Source: Dyella sp. 2HG41-7 (GTDB lineage: Bacteria; Pseudomonadota; Gammaproteobacteria; Xanthomonadales; Rhodanobacteraceae). From it: a stretch of 64,000 nt of DNA. Below, in pieces: positions 54,045 through 63,783 of the stretch. The stretch covers positions 1,550,001-1,614,000 of the forward strand of contig NZ_JAJEJV010000004.1 in NCBI RefSeq assembly GCF_021390675.1, written 5' to 3'. Each line of letters opens with the position of its first letter. Position 1 is the first letter of the stretch. Both the position numbers and the translations under genes were made by a program. The notes beneath the pieces were generated by a model. The model did no database searches. It was not told where the DNA came from and saw only the letters and a list, made by a program, of their open reading frames with translations.

Positions 54045-55196
54045 ATGACAACTCACGTGCTGCCCGAACATGCATTGCCAACTTGGCGACGCGCCGTATT
54101 GAAAGTCGGCAGCAATCTGCTTGCCGCCGACGGTGCCGGATTGACGCCGCGCTATGCCGAAGCGCTTGCCGCGTTCATAACAGCCAGTCATCAGATGGGG
54201 CGCGAAGTCGTATTGGTTTCGTCGGGCGCGGTGGCGGCGGGTCGTGCGCTATTGCGCGAGCGTGCGGCGTTGGGTCCCGATCTTGCCGCACGACAAGCCC
54301 TCGCTGCGCTTGGTCAGGCGCCGATGATCGCCTTATGGCAAAACCTGTCGGAACGCCCCGTGGCGCAGGTGTTGCTGACGCACGACGACTTGCGCAATCG
54401 ACGTCGGTATCTCAATGCGCGCGCAACTTTGCGCGAGCTGTTGATGCTGGGCGTATTGCCTGTCGTTAACGAAAACGACACCGTGGCGGTGGACGAACTC
54501 AAGCTCGGTGATAACGACAACCTCGCCGCCATCGTCGCAGCGTTGGTCGATGCGGATCTGTTGTTGATCGCCTCGGATGTAGATGCACTCTACAACGCCG
54601 ACCCGCGGCGTGATCCGACAGCTGAGCCCATCGGCCACGTACCGCAACTGACACCACAGATCGTCGCGATGGCGGGCGGCAGCGGAACCGGCGTGGGAAC
54701 CGGCGGCATGCGCACCAAGTTGCAGGCGGCGGAGAAGGCGGCAGCAGCGGGTATTCCCACCGCGCTGTTCAGCGGTCGCGACGCTGTTACCGTCAAAGCG
54801 CTGGAAACCGGGCGATTGCGCGGCACCTTGATCGATGTCGCTGGCAATCGCATGCAGGCGCGCAAATACTGGCTGCGTCACGCGCCGGCTGGTGGCGGGC
54901 GCGTCAGCGTCGATGCCGGCGCGGTGCGCGCGCTGGCAGGTGGTCGCGCGTCGCTGCTGCCCGGGGGTATTCTCGATGTGGCAGGCGAATTCCATCGAGG
55001 CGATCTAATCGATATTGTCGATGCGAACGATCGGCCGGTTGCGCGAGGCTTGTGCCAATACGGTGCGGCCGAAGTACGCCGTTTGGTGGGACGACACAGC
55101 CGCGATATCGCATCGCTGCTCGGCTACAGCTACGGTGCGGAGGTCGTGCATCGCGACGACCTCGCCACACTTTCGACAGGAGAATCGGAAGCATGA
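54045..55196 (+). CDS. proB: Glutamate 5-kinase
   Basis: A 383-residue kinase for the first step of proline synthesis. Amino-acid kinase domain: [68 protein letters not shown]; the C-terminal about 100 residues form a PUA domain ([24 protein letters not shown]). GGAGGA lies upstream of the ATG. Its TGA overlaps the proA start (ATGA). Linked to the arginine genes as in xanthomonads. Confidence 0.95.
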   Translation: MTTHVLPEHALPTWRRAVLKVGSNLLAADGAGLTPRYAEALAAFITASHQMGREVVLVSSGAVAAGRALLRERAALGPDLAARQALAALGQAPMIALWQNLSERPVAQVLLTHDDLRNRRRYLNARATLRELLMLGVLPVVNENDTVAVDELKLGDNDNLAAIVAALVDADLLLIASDVDALYNADPRRDPTAEPIGHVPQLTPQIVAMAGGSGTGVGTGGMRTKLQAAEKAAAAGIPTALFSGRDAVTVKALETGRLRGTLIDVAGNRMQARKYWLRHAPAGGGRVSVDAGAVRALAGGRASLLPGGILDVAGEFHRGDLIDIVDANDRPVARGLCQYGAAEVRRLVGRHSRDIASLLGYSYGAEVVHRDDLATLSTGESEA

Positions 55197-56455
55197 GTGA
55201 TATTCGTACCCAGGCCTTGGCCTGCAAGGATGCAGCGCAGGCGATGTTCGCGCTCGACAGCGATACCAAGCGCAAGCTATTGCACGACATGGCGTCAGCG
55301 CTGGAAACGCATCGCGACGAAATACTTGCGGCCAACGCGCGCGACTTGCAGCAAGCCGCTGCGAAAGGCGTGCAGGGCGCCATGTTGGATCGTCTTCGCC
55401 TGGATGAGTCGCGCGTGGCAGGCATTGCCAACGCGGTACGCGAGATCGCCGCGCTACCCGACCCGGTCGGGTTGGTGACGCGCCGTGAAACAAGACCCAA
55501 TGGTTTGGAAGTGGAACGCGTGCGCATACCGCTCGGCGTGATCGCGATGATCTACGAAGCGCGCCCCAATGTAACGGCCGACGCTGCGGCCTTATGCTTG
55601 ATGGCCGGAAATGCGGTGATTCTGCGTGGCGGCTCTGAAGCGCTGCATTCCAATATGGCCATTGCGTCCGCATTGCACAGCGCGTTGGAGAAGCACGATA
55701 TTCCTGCCGCCGCGTTGACGTTGATCGAAGACCTTCGTCGCGAAACCATGGTGGAACTGCTGCAACTCAGCGACATCATCGATCTCGCCATTCCGCGCGG
55801 CGGCGAGGGCTTGATTCGCTTTGTCGCCGAGCACGCGCGCGTACCGGTAATCAAGCATTACAAAGGCGTCTGCCATTTGTATGTCGACGCATCGGCGGAC
55901 GAGGCGCTCGCACTGAACCTGTTGATCGATGGAAAAACCTCGCGTCCCGGTGTTTGCAATGCATTGGAGACGTTGCTGGTGCATCGCGATGTTGCGACGT
56001 CGTTTCTCCCCAAAGCGGTGACCGCATTGCGGGATCGCGGGGTGGAAGTGCGCGGTTGCGAGCGATCGCGTGCGTTGATCGAAGGGATGCGCGCCGCGAC
56101 CGATGAAGATTACGCCGCCGAATTTCTCGATTTGATTATCGCTGTACGCGTGGTCGACGATCTGGGCATGGCGATCGGCCATATTCAGCGATTCGGTTCC
56201 GATCACACGGAAGTCATCGCCACCCGCGACGATCATGCGGCGCGGCGCTTTATGCAAGCGATTCGTTCCGCTGTCGTGATGGTGAACGCATCGTCGCGTT
56301 TTTCCGACGGTGGCGAACTGGGGCTTGGCGCGGAGATCGGCATTTCCACCACGCGTCTCCACGCTTACGGGCCGATGGGCGCCGAGGCGCTGACGGTGGA
56401 GCGCTTTGTAGTGAAGGGCGACGGGCAGGTCAGGCACCCGCAAAGCCGGTTGTAA
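55193..56455 (+). CDS. proA: Gamma-glutamyl phosphate reductase
   Basis: A 420-residue ALDH-superfamily reductase making glutamate-5-semialdehyde. [17 protein letters not shown] is the family signature; the catalytic Cys is in [33 protein letters not shown] closes the active site. Overlaps proB. Last gene of the cluster, followed by a hairpin that includes its final codons. Full length. Confidence 0.95.
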   Translation: MSDIRTQALACKDAAQAMFALDSDTKRKLLHDMASALETHRDEILAANARDLQQAAAKGVQGAMLDRLRLDESRVAGIANAVREIAALPDPVGLVTRRETRPNGLEVERVRIPLGVIAMIYEARPNVTADAAALCLMAGNAVILRGGSEALHSNMAIASALHSALEKHDIPAAALTLIEDLRRETMVELLQLSDIIDLAIPRGGEGLIRFVAEHARVPVIKHYKGVCHLYVDASADEALALNLLIDGKTSRPGVCNALETLLVHRDVATSFLPKAVTALRDRGVEVRGCERSRALIEGMRAATDEDYAAEFLDLIIAVRVVDDLGMAIGHIQRFGSDHTEVIATRDDHAARRFMQAIRSAVVMVNASSRFSDGGELGLGAEIGISTTRLHAYGPMGAEALTVERFVVKGDGQVRHPQSRL

Positions 56456-56472
56456 AAATACGTGCCGGCTTT
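56442..56472. terminator. Weak convergent terminator after proA
   Basis: Stem AAAGCCGG / CCGGCTTT with a 15-nt loop that contains the proA stop. There is no long T-run; it lies between convergent proA and kynU. Confidence 0.5.
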
Positions 56473-56489
56473 CGTTTACGACCTCTGTT

Positions 56490-57773
56490 TTACGCCGTTT
56501 CGCGATGCCACGCGCGCACCGCCTCGGCAAACGCCAAACAATCCGCAAAGCGGTTATAGAGTGGCGCCGGCGAAATGCGAATGACGTCGGGTTCGCGCCA
56601 GTCGCCAATGATGCCGCGGTCGATCAGGTAGTCGAACAGCGCACGACCCTGTGTACGGCCGCCAAGCACGCGAATGGAAAGTTGCGATCCGCGACGGGAA
56701 GGGTCCTTCGGCGTCACGATGTCCAGCACATCGTGCAATTGGGTTTGCACCAGCCATTCCAGATAACCGGTTAGTTGCAGCGATTTTTCGCGCAGGCGTT
56801 GTATGCCGGCGCGATGGAAAATCTCCAGCGATACGCGCAGCGGCGCCAGCGCGAGAATCGGCGGGTTGGAAAGCTGCCAACCGTCCGCGCCCGACGTGGG
56901 CACGAATTCGGGGCCCATCTGGAAACGCGTGCTCTTATCGTGACCCCACCAGCCCGCGAAACGCGGCAGCGTGGCGCGTGCGTGGCGTGCGTGAACGAAG
57001 GCGCCGCCGACTGCGCCTGGGCCTGAATTGAGATATTTGTAGCTGCACCAGATCGCGAAATCCATGCCGCTGTCGTGCAGACGCAACGGCAGATTGCCGA
57101 CGGCGTGCGCCAGATCGAAACCTACCGTGCAACCTTGCGCATGCGCGAGATCGGTAATCTTCTTCAGATCAAAGAATTGACCAGTGCGATATTGCACGCC
57201 CGGCAACAACACCAAGGCAATGCGCGAACCGTGCTCGGCGAGCGTGCGTTCGATCGCTTCCATCGAGATGGTGCCGTTGGGTTCGTCGCCGGCCAATTCG
57301 ATCAGCGACAAGTTCGGACTGAACCCGTGATAGCGGATTTGCGATTCCACCGCATAACGGTCGGTGGGAAACGCGCCGGCTTCCATCAAGATCGCGTGGC
57401 GGTCGGGCGTGGGGCGATAGAAGCTCACCATCATCAGATGCAAGTTCACGCCCAGCGTGTTCATGGCGACTACTTCGTCGGGCTGCGCGCCGACGAGTTC
57501 GGCCAAATGATCGCGCACGAATTCGTGGTAATCCATCCACGGCAAGCGGCCTTTGAAATGGCCCTCTACGCCAAGTTCGCCCCAATAGTCGAGTTCCGCG
57601 TTGACGGCGTCGCGCGCGGCGCGCGGCTGCAGCCCCAATGAATTGCCGCAGAAATATTGACTGTCCCCATGTTCGTGCGGCGGTATCAGAAATTCATCGC
57701 GGAACGCGCGCAGCGGATCGGCAGCGTCGCGGGCCTGGGCCCATTCAATGGTGGCTTCGTAAGGTGTGGACAT
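56490..57773 (-). CDS. kynU: Kynureninase
   Basis: A 427-residue PLP enzyme cleaving kynurenine or 3-hydroxykynurenine to anthranilate or 3-hydroxyanthranilate plus alanine. Family segments: YFCGNSLGLQPR, VVAMNTLGVNLHLMM, the PLP aspartate in FDLAHAVGN, and the PLP lysine in WCSYKYLNSGPGA; GWWGHDKSTRFQM follows. Length matches. I chose the ATG at 57773 (MSTPYEAT). It is last in a minus-strand run FUSC-ACMSD-secreted protein-kynU, supporting tryptophan/kynurenine degradation. The tryptophan dioxygenase, kynurenine monooxygenase and 3-hydroxyanthranilate dioxygenase genes are not in the window. Confidence 0.95.
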   Translation of the reverse strand: MSTPYEATIEWAQARDAADPLRAFRDEFLIPPHEHGDSQYFCGNSLGLQPRAARDAVNAELDYWGELGVEGHFKGRLPWMDYHEFVRDHLAELVGAQPDEVVAMNTLGVNLHLMMVSFYRPTPDRHAILMEAGAFPTDRYAVESQIRYHGFSPNLSLIELAGDEPNGTISMEAIERTLAEHGSRIALVLLPGVQYRTGQFFDLKKITDLAHAQGCTVGFDLAHAVGNLPLRLHDSGMDFAIWCSYKYLNSGPGAVGGAFVHARHARATLPRFAGWWGHDKSTRFQMGPEFVPTSGADGWQLSNPPILALAPLRVSLEIFHRAGIQRLREKSLQLTGYLEWLVQTQLHDVLDIVTPKDPSRRGSQLSIRVLGGRTQGRALFDYLIDRGIIGDWREPDVIRISPAPLYNRFADCLAFAEAVRAWHRETA

Positions 57774-57843
57774 CGGAGCATTCCAACGTGATGCGTGTGT
57801 CGTCGTGCGAGTGTGGTGATGGCCGCGGACGGCACACGTCAAT

Positions 57844-58365
57844 TTAGCTGTTCAAAGTAGAGGCGATCTGGCTGCAATTCTTGTCGAAGCTCGCCGCCCA
57901 GGTTTGCCCCGCCTGACTGGTAGTGGGGCGCGCGCAACGCAATTGAATAGCGCGACCGTCGCGGAACCAGTAGCGTTCGACATAGGTGTACGACGCACCG
58001 GTTTCGTCGGCCGTGTAAACAAAGCTGTTTTGATCGTCCTGCGACTTGGTGCTGGCCTGATAATTTTTAAGGCTCTTGGCCTTGGCGACCCCGTTGCTCA
58101 CGTACTGATTGAAGTCTTCCATGTTCGCCACCTGTTTTACCGTCACGCTGACGCGCGCCAGCGTGGAGCTTGCGCTAGGGGACGGATCGGGTACCTGGAA
58201 CACGCGCACTTCGGGATCGCCATCGACCTGCATGATCCCCACCCAATTGGATGGCGTGCTGAAGTGCACGCTGCCGGACGCCATGGTGACGTCGTCGGCG
58301 TGCGCCACGGCGATGCTGGCCACTGCGAGCAACGCGATTACCGACATGTTGCGCATGAATCTCAT
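57844..58365 (-). CDS. Secreted protein of unknown function coupled to ACMSD
   Basis: A 173-residue protein with a signal peptide (MRFMRNMSVIALLAVASIAVAHA, cleaved before DD). The mature part (VHFSTPSNWVGIM ... YVERYWFRDGRAIQLRCARP) looks like a small beta-rich domain with two cysteines (CARP and NCSQI) that may bond. I do not recognise the family. Its ATG overlaps the ACMSD stop (ATGA) and GAGGAAC within ACMSD serves as ribosome binding site, so the two are translationally coupled. A second ATG at 58356 is possible. Confidence 0.75.
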   Translation of the reverse strand: MRFMRNMSVIALLAVASIAVAHADDVTMASGSVHFSTPSNWVGIMQVDGDPEVRVFQVPDPSPSASSTLARVSVTVKQVANMEDFNQYVSNGVAKAKSLKNYQASTKSQDDQNSFVYTADETGASYTYVERYWFRDGRAIQLRCARPTTSQAGQTWAASFDKNCSQIASTLNS

Positions 58366-59396
58366 GCATGTTCCTCAGGATGAAGGTTTTGAACGAATCG
58401 ATGCAGCGGCAGCCCCAGCCATTCCAAAGCGGTGCCGTGAAACAGACGGGCGCGGTCCGTATCGTCCAGTCGCAACGACTCGATACCGCTGCCCGGTTCC
58501 TGCTCGCCCAGCGGGAAAGGATAGTCGGTACCCAGCATCACGCGGTCGACGCCGGTCACATCCAGCAGATAGCGCAAGGCTTGCGGGTCGTGCACGCAGG
58601 AGTCGAAGAACAGACGCTTGAGGTATTCGCGCGGATTGCGCGGGTTGTCGGTGGCGACCAGATCCGGGCGCATGCGGAAGCCGTGCTCGATGCGGCCGAT
58701 GGTCCACGGAAAGCTGCCGCCGCCATGAGCGAGCATCACGCGCAACTTGGGCAAGCGTTCCAACACGCCGCCAAAGGCGAGGCAACACGCGGCGCGCGAT
58801 TGCTCGGCAGGCATGCCCACCAGCCACGGCATCCAATACTTGGGCATGGTGGCGGCGCCCATCATGTCCCACGGATGCACCATGATCGCCGCGCCCAGAT
58901 CCGCCGCGGCTTCGAAGAACGGAAACAGTTCCGGCGCGTCGAGATTCCATTCATTGCAGTGCGATCCGATCTGCACGCCGCACAAACCGAGTTCGTCGAT
59001 GCAGCGTTCCAATTCGCGTATCGCCAAATCCGGCGCTTGCAGCGGCACGGTACCGATGCCGGCATAGTGCTTGGGATAATCCTGGCAGATGCCGCCCATG
59101 TGGTCGTTGAGGTGCCGGTGCAATTCCAGCGCTTGATAGCCCGGCGCCCAATACGAGAACAGCACCGGTACGGTGGAGATCACCTGTACATTCACACCGA
59201 AACGCGCGTAGTCGTTGATGCGGTGTTGCGGATCGAACGACGAATCCCATACCTCGCGGAAGAACTTGCCATCCTTGTAGATGCGATGCCGGCCATCGGT
59301 GTGCGTCATCACCGGAAAGGCGTCGTTGCCGTACTTCGCGGCCAGGTTGGGCCAGTCCCGCGGCAGGATATGGGCGTGGGTATCGATCTTTAGCAT
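58362..59396 (-). CDS. 2-amino-3-carboxymuconate-6-semialdehyde decarboxylase (ACMSD)
   Basis: A 344-residue zinc amidohydrolase-type decarboxylase. The metal motif is MLKIDTHAHILPRDWP (HxH), with further His in HPWDMMGAA (metal) and HGGGSFPW, and Asp in MLGTDYPFPLGE. WDSSFDPQHRINDYARFGV is typical of ACMSD. It turns ACMS into 2-aminomuconate semialdehyde and CO2, steering kynurenine carbon to catabolism rather than quinolinate/NAD. It lies 40 bp after the FUSC gene and overlaps the secreted-protein gene. The following steps are encoded at 12-14 kb. Confidence 0.93.
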   Translation of the reverse strand: MLKIDTHAHILPRDWPNLAAKYGNDAFPVMTHTDGRHRIYKDGKFFREVWDSSFDPQHRINDYARFGVNVQVISTVPVLFSYWAPGYQALELHRHLNDHMGGICQDYPKHYAGIGTVPLQAPDLAIRELERCIDELGLCGVQIGSHCNEWNLDAPELFPFFEAAADLGAAIMVHPWDMMGAATMPKYWMPWLVGMPAEQSRAACCLAFGGVLERLPKLRVMLAHGGGSFPWTIGRIEHGFRMRPDLVATDNPRNPREYLKRLFFDSCVHDPQALRYLLDVTGVDRVMLGTDYPFPLGEQEPGSGIESLRLDDTDRARLFHGTALEWLGLPLHRFVQNLHPEEHA

Positions 59397-59436
59397 GCCC
59401 CAAGTGTAACGCTTGCGGGCGATATCGACCGTAATC

Positions 59437-61542
59437 CTAGGGATGAACGCGCCGGTCGTCCGGGGTGGCGGTGGATTCCTGCGGGCCGCGTCGCACGACA
59501 TAGGCCAGCGTATTGATGTTGTCGACCAGGCGGTCGCTGATGCGAACAAGCTGCTCCGCGCGGGGGCGGTCTTCGGCCATGGCCAATAGCGAGGAAAGGC
59601 TGCGCTGTAGGGGGCGAAGCTCTGGGGCTGGCGGCGGTACCTGATTGTTGCGCAGCGCAACGCTCAGTACGTGTAGATGGGATGCGGCGCGTTCCACGAA
59701 ATGGGTCACCTCCGCCTGCTCGGGCAAAACGTCGCAGTCGTGCAACAGCGCTTCCAACGTCATGGCCGTGCGTGCCAAACGGTTCGCATTGAGGAAAAGT
59801 GCGTTGGCCAATTCCAGCAAATGCGGTGGCGTAGCCGGTTCGGCTTGCATGCGATCGAGCGATGCCTGCGCATTCGTGCGTACGGTGCGCACCGCAGTGC
59901 GCGCTTCGCGATGCGCGTGGCGCTGATCCGGGCGCGCCAATGCGACTAGGTATTGCGCATAGGCATCCAGCATGTCCGACAACGCAGCGCGCGCGCGTCC
60001 GCGCTCCCAAGTCGGCCATGCTACATATGCGAGCAGCGCCATGCCGCTGCCAAGCACGGTGTTGACGACGCGATCCATCACGGCCGTGCCGGAATTCACG
60101 CCTTCGAACGACAACAGAATCACGACCGTACCGGTAAGCGTCGCGACCGCGATGCCGTAATGCGCGGTGGCGAGATAGCGAAAGGACATGCAAAGCACGG
60201 CCATCAAGGCCAGATGCGCCCATACATCGTGCGGTGTGACGTGCAGCAACGCGGTGGTCAGCACCAGGCCGAGAATGGTGCCCACCACGCGCAACAAACC
60301 GAAGTTGAAGGTCGCGGCGAAATCCGGGCGCAGCACAATGGCGGCCGTCATCGGCAGCCAGTAGCCGTGCGGCAAGTGCCATACGCGCGACACCAGCAAG
60401 GCGATGCTCAAACAGATCGCGCAGCGCATCGCATGCCGAAACGCCACCGAGTGCACGGTGAGACTCGCACGCAACGTGCCGAGCGCCGAGTTGCCGCGCA
60501 GCGCGCGCGGCAAACGTGTTTCCGCCGTTTCCGCGCGCTGTTCGCCGCGCGAGCCGGCCCAGTTCGCATTGCGCACGGCGGCGGCGAGCTGGCCGGAAAG
60601 CGCATGGATATGCGCCGCAATGCTGTCATCGCGCGCATGGCTGTCCAGCAGCGCGGTCTCGCTGGCTTGCAAGGTTTGCAAGGCGCGCGCGGCCTGTTCC
60701 GGCGATTCGCCGTTTTCCAGCGCGTCGGCAATGGCCGTCAGTACGCGCGCGGCGTCGTTACGAAACATCGCCAGGATATTCGCGGCGCCGTGCAGTTCGT
60801 CCATGGCGACCAATTCCAGGCGCAAGCGCTCGGCCAATTCCAGCAACGCGGCGAAGGCTTCCATCGCGCGCCCTCGCGCGTGATGACGGCCGAGCAGCGT
60901 GCGTTGCAGCGCGGTCATCGCGTCGGTGAGCGCAGGGACATCTTCCTGGTTCGGCTTGTGTTCTTGCGCCAGCGCGGCCAGTCCGCGGTAAACGACGGCC
61001 AGCGCGTCACGTTCGGGGCGATAACGTTGCAGCGGCCACGCCGCGATGGAGAACAGCGCAAGCAGCAATCCGCCGGAGAAAATCAGCAGCGCGCCGTTCA
61101 ACGCGTTGCCGAGCGTGGTAGGCGATGCGGCGGTGATGACAAGCAGAATCATGCTGGTCATGCCGACGCGCGCGATATCCGCACCGAACACCACCAGCAA
61201 GCCGCCGAAGAAACCGAACACCGCCGTGGCCAGCAGAATCAGCGCCAAATCTCCGCCGATCAGAAAACCGCAAAACGAAGCGAGTCCTGCGGCCAGCGAA
61301 GCCAAAAAAAGCTGCCAAAGCCGCTGGCGATAGGGGCCGGGCTGATCGGAAAACATCGTATCGAGCGCGCCGGCGCCGATCGCCAGTCCCGCTTCTTCGT
61401 GGCCGGTGAGAATGCCGACGATCAACGGAAGCACCACGGCGGCGGTGTTGCGTATCACCACCCAAGCCGGCACGTCCGGACGCTTGGTCGCAGTCAGGCT
61501 TTGCAGCACGCTGGCGCGTAGCGAGTAGGTTTGAGCGGACAT
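59437..61542 (-). CDS. FUSC-family inner-membrane transporter
   Basis: A 701-residue protein with two membrane blocks (about 30-175 and 385-515) each followed by a cytoplasmic helical region, the layout of FUSC/AaeB/YccS proteins. Segments: GILTGHEEAGLAIGAGALD, FSDQPGPYRQR, GYWLPMTAAIVLRPDF (the FUSC core) and STFQRVVGT-like NFGLLRVVGTILG. AaeB exports aromatic carboxylic acids; its position upstream of ACMSD and kynU suggests efflux of aromatic kynurenine intermediates. An in-frame ATG at 61566 is an alternative start. Confidence 0.85.
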   Translation of the reverse strand: MSAQTYSLRASVLQSLTATKRPDVPAWVVIRNTAAVVLPLIVGILTGHEEAGLAIGAGALDTMFSDQPGPYRQRLWQLFLASLAAGLASFCGFLIGGDLALILLATAVFGFFGGLLVVFGADIARVGMTSMILLVITAASPTTLGNALNGALLIFSGGLLLALFSIAAWPLQRYRPERDALAVVYRGLAALAQEHKPNQEDVPALTDAMTALQRTLLGRHHARGRAMEAFAALLELAERLRLELVAMDELHGAANILAMFRNDAARVLTAIADALENGESPEQAARALQTLQASETALLDSHARDDSIAAHIHALSGQLAAAVRNANWAGSRGEQRAETAETRLPRALRGNSALGTLRASLTVHSVAFRHAMRCAICLSIALLVSRVWHLPHGYWLPMTAAIVLRPDFAATFNFGLLRVVGTILGLVLTTALLHVTPHDVWAHLALMAVLCMSFRYLATAHYGIAVATLTGTVVILLSFEGVNSGTAVMDRVVNTVLGSGMALLAYVAWPTWERGRARAALSDMLDAYAQYLVALARPDQRHAHREARTAVRTVRTNAQASLDRMQAEPATPPHLLELANALFLNANRLARTAMTLEALLHDCDVLPEQAEVTHFVERAASHLHVLSVALRNNQVPPPAPELRPLQRSLSSLLAMAEDRPRAEQLVRISDRLVDNINTLAYVVRRGPQESTATPDDRRVHP

Positions 61543-61611
61543 GGTGGGAACGATGCCGGGATGCATCGATTCTGCCTGACCATTGTGCTGATGTCGCGTG
61601 CGTGCCGCACG

Positions 61612-61638
61612 AAAAAACGGCGCCGCGAGGGCGCCGTT
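61612..61638 (-). terminator. Intrinsic terminator after efpL
   Basis: On the minus strand the stem AACGGCGCC / GGCGCCGTT is followed by a T-run (A-run on plus at 61612-61617). It separates efpL from the FUSC gene. Confidence 0.85.
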
Positions 61639-61688
61639 CCGTGTTGGTTCAAACCGGCCGCAACGATGCAGCCGGTTGTCTCGACAAC

Positions 61689-62255
61689 TTACGAAGCGCG
61701 TCCGGCGAATTCGCCCGTCACCGTATTGACCCAAACCTTCTCATCGTTGGTGATGTATTCCGGCACCTGGATTTCGATGCCGGTATTGAGCTTGGCCGGC
61801 TTGGTGCGCTTGGTGGCGCTGGCGCCTTTGAGTTCCGGCGCGGTATCGGTCACGGTAAGAATCACGCTGGTCGGCACTTGCAAACCCACCGGCGCGTCGT
61901 CGATGACTTGCACGTAATAACCTTCCACGCCTTCGACGATGTAACCGCCGTTGTCGCCGATCAAGTCCGCGTCGAGCGTGTACTGCGTGTAATCCTCGTT
62001 ATCCATGAACACGTAGGTCTCGCCGTCCATGTACGAGAAATTCGCGGCGCGGCGAACCAGATCCATTTCTTTCAGATCGTCGTCGGCGCGCAGGCTCAGG
62101 TCGAATTTGCGACCGCCCGGAATGGAATACAGCGTGAAACGGAACGTAACGTTGCCGCCACGTGCTGTCGGCGAGCTGCGTTCGATATCGCGCACCTGAT
62201 ACACGGTGCCTTCGTGTTCGATTACGTTGCCTTTCTTGACGTCGGAAGCTTTCAT
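61689..62255 (-). CDS. yeiP: EF-P-like protein EfpL (YeiP)
   Basis: A 188-residue EF-P paralogue of the YeiP/EfpL group. The loop that carries Lys34 in EF-P here reads SSPTARGGN, with Arg at the tip, typical of the subgroup that is not lysylated. Other segments: [20 protein letters not shown] and the C-terminal [22 protein letters not shown]. EfpL helps ribosomes through proline-containing stall motifs. The start at 62255 is set by the [10 protein letters not shown] opening. Monocistronic, ended by the terminator at 61612-61638. Canonical efp is at 33733. Confidence 0.93.
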   Translation of the reverse strand: MKASDVKKGNVIEHEGTVYQVRDIERSSPTARGGNVTFRFTLYSIPGGRKFDLSLRADDDLKEMDLVRRAANFSYMDGETYVFMDNEDYTQYTLDADLIGDNGGYIVEGVEGYYVQVIDDAPVGLQVPTSVILTVTDTAPELKGASATKRTKPAKLNTGIEIQVPEYITNDEKVWVNTVTGEFAGRAS

Positions 62256-62353
62256 GGGAAGTGTGCGATCAAAGGGTTTGGAGAAAAGGGTGTAACGCTG
62301 GCGCGAGCATGCGAAGGCGCGAATGGCCAACGTTGCTCGCGCTGCGTATTGGA

Positions 62354-63121
62354 TTACTTCGGCTGCAACCGCACCGCGCCATCGAGGCGAATGGTTTCGC
62401 CGTTGATATAGCGATTGCCGAGAATAAACGCCACCGTCGACGCAAATTCGTCCGGCTTGCCCAGGCGCGAAGGGAAGGGGATGGAGGCGGACAGCGATTC
62501 CTGCACCTGCGGCGGCATGCCATCCACCATTGGCGTCCAGAAGATGCCCGGCGCGATGGTCGCCACGCGGATACCGAAACGCGACAATTCGCGCGCCATC
62601 GGCAAGGTCATGCCGACGACACCGCCTTTCGAGGCGGAATATGCGGCCTGGCCGATCTGGCCTTCATAGGCTGCAACGCTGGCAGTGTTGATGATCACGC
62701 CGCGCTCGCCGTCTTCGCCGGCGTCGTTGCTTTGCATCAGCGCTGCGCCGGCCTTGGCCACGTTGAAGCTGCCCACCAGGTTCACCATGACCGTGGTGGC
62801 AAAGGTGTTCAAGGGCATCGCGCCTTCTTTGCCAAGCACGCGGCCGGCGCCCAGGATGCCCGCGCAATTGATCACCACGTTCAACCCGCCCATCGCTTCG
62901 CGCGCGGCGGCGACATTGGCGACCACGCCTTCTTCCGACGTCACGTCGGTGCGGAAAAAGCGCGCGTTGTCGCCCAGCGCCTTGGCCGCTTCCTGACCCT
63001 TTTCTTCATTGACATCGAACAGGGCGACACGGCCGCCGTTCGCCACCAGATGCTGGGCGACCGCGTGACCGAGACCGGAAGCGCCGCCCGTGATGACGGC
63101 TTTGACTTGATTGAGCTGCAT
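62354..63121 (-). CDS. SDR, probable 3-hydroxyacyl-CoA dehydrogenase type-2-like
   Basis: A 255-residue classical SDR with NAD site [22 protein letters not shown], catalytic Ser in [11 protein letters not shown], and Tyr/Lys in [11 protein letters not shown]. The sequence [23 protein letters not shown] and overall length match HSD17B10-type (3-hydroxy-2-methylbutyryl-CoA) dehydrogenases of fatty acid or isoleucine degradation. It lies 98 bp before efpL; that gap contains a GCGCGAGCA/TGCTCGCGC dyad. No other beta-oxidation genes are nearby. Confidence 0.87.
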   Translation of the reverse strand: MQLNQVKAVITGGASGLGHAVAQHLVANGGRVALFDVNEEKGQEAAKALGDNARFFRTDVTSEEGVVANVAAAREAMGGLNVVINCAGILGAGRVLGKEGAMPLNTFATTVMVNLVGSFNVAKAGAALMQSNDAGEDGERGVIINTASVAAYEGQIGQAAYSASKGGVVGMTLPMARELSRFGIRVATIAPGIFWTPMVDGMPPQVQESLSASIPFPSRLGKPDEFASTVAFILGNRYINGETIRLDGAVRLQPK

Positions 63122-63374
63122 GGTGCGTCCCGTAAAACGAAAAGCGCAATGGTAGCGCACCGGCTCCCTGATCAGCCGGGCAGGCTGAACGGTGGCCGAG
63201 CCCCGAACGGAACATTCACGCAGCGTTCGTAAGGTTGACGCAATCTTTGTACATCGTATCGACAGCGCGGTTTCGTTCGATGCGATGTCAGTCAAATCAA
63301 TGGATTGCGACATCGCCACCGGAGCGCGAACCCGTGCGATTCCCGTGCAGCGCCACGTTTACAAGGAGTACGCC

Positions 63375-63710
63375 ATGAAGAAGCAGTTAGCAGCCATCGC
63401 CTTCTGCAGTGCGATGCTGATGTCGTCGCAATTTGCGATGGCGCAGGCTTATCGCCCCGGACCGCCGCCGCCGCAACAGCAACGCTATCGCGGCATGTAC
63501 GACCAGGGTCGACACGAAGGTTGGTACAAGCGGGGCGGACGCATTCCGCCGTCGTATCGCGGCAGCAGGTACGTGGTGACCGACTACCGTCGCTATCGCC
63601 TGCGTCCGCCGCCGCGCGGATACCAGTACATCCGCAGCGACAACGGTGACTTCCTGTTGGCGGCTGTCGCCACTGGGGCGATCCTCAGCATCATTGCGGC
63701 CAGTCACTGA
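63375..63710 (+). CDS. RcnB-family periplasmic protein
   Basis: A 111-residue protein with signal MKKQLAAIAFCSAMLMSSQFAMA, then a Pro/Gln stretch (PGPPPPQQQ), Arg/Tyr-rich mature domain (RYVVTDYRRYRLRPPPRGYQYI) and a hydrophobic end (LLAAVATGAILSII). The YRGSRYVV-D-Y-L-P-GY pattern is that of RcnB, implicated in nickel/cobalt homeostasis, but many RcnB-like proteins have no known metal role. AAGGAG precedes the ATG. The 253-bp upstream region holds TTGACG at 63235-63240 as a possible -35. Confidence 0.75.
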   Translation: MKKQLAAIAFCSAMLMSSQFAMAQAYRPGPPPPQQQRYRGMYDQGRHEGWYKRGGRIPPSYRGSRYVVTDYRRYRLRPPPRGYQYIRSDNGDFLLAAVATGAILSIIAASH

Positions 63711-63724
63711 AAAGCCGGATCGAG

Positions 63725-63756
63725 AAAACCCCTCTCTCATGCGGAGAGGGGTTTTT
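63725..63756. terminator. Bidirectional terminator after the RcnB-like gene
   Basis: A perfect 12-bp stem (AAAACCCCTCTC / GAGAGGGGTTTT), loop TCATGCG, with A/T runs on both sides, between convergent genes. Confidence 0.9.
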
Positions 63757-63783
63757 CGTATTCGACATCGAGGGCGACGCGCC

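Noticed and set aside
59953-61521. A 522-residue plus-strand open frame opposite the FUSC gene
   Set aside because: Arg/Gln/His-rich composition typical of an antisense frame in GC-rich DNA; the opposite strand encodes a clear membrane protein with family motifs.
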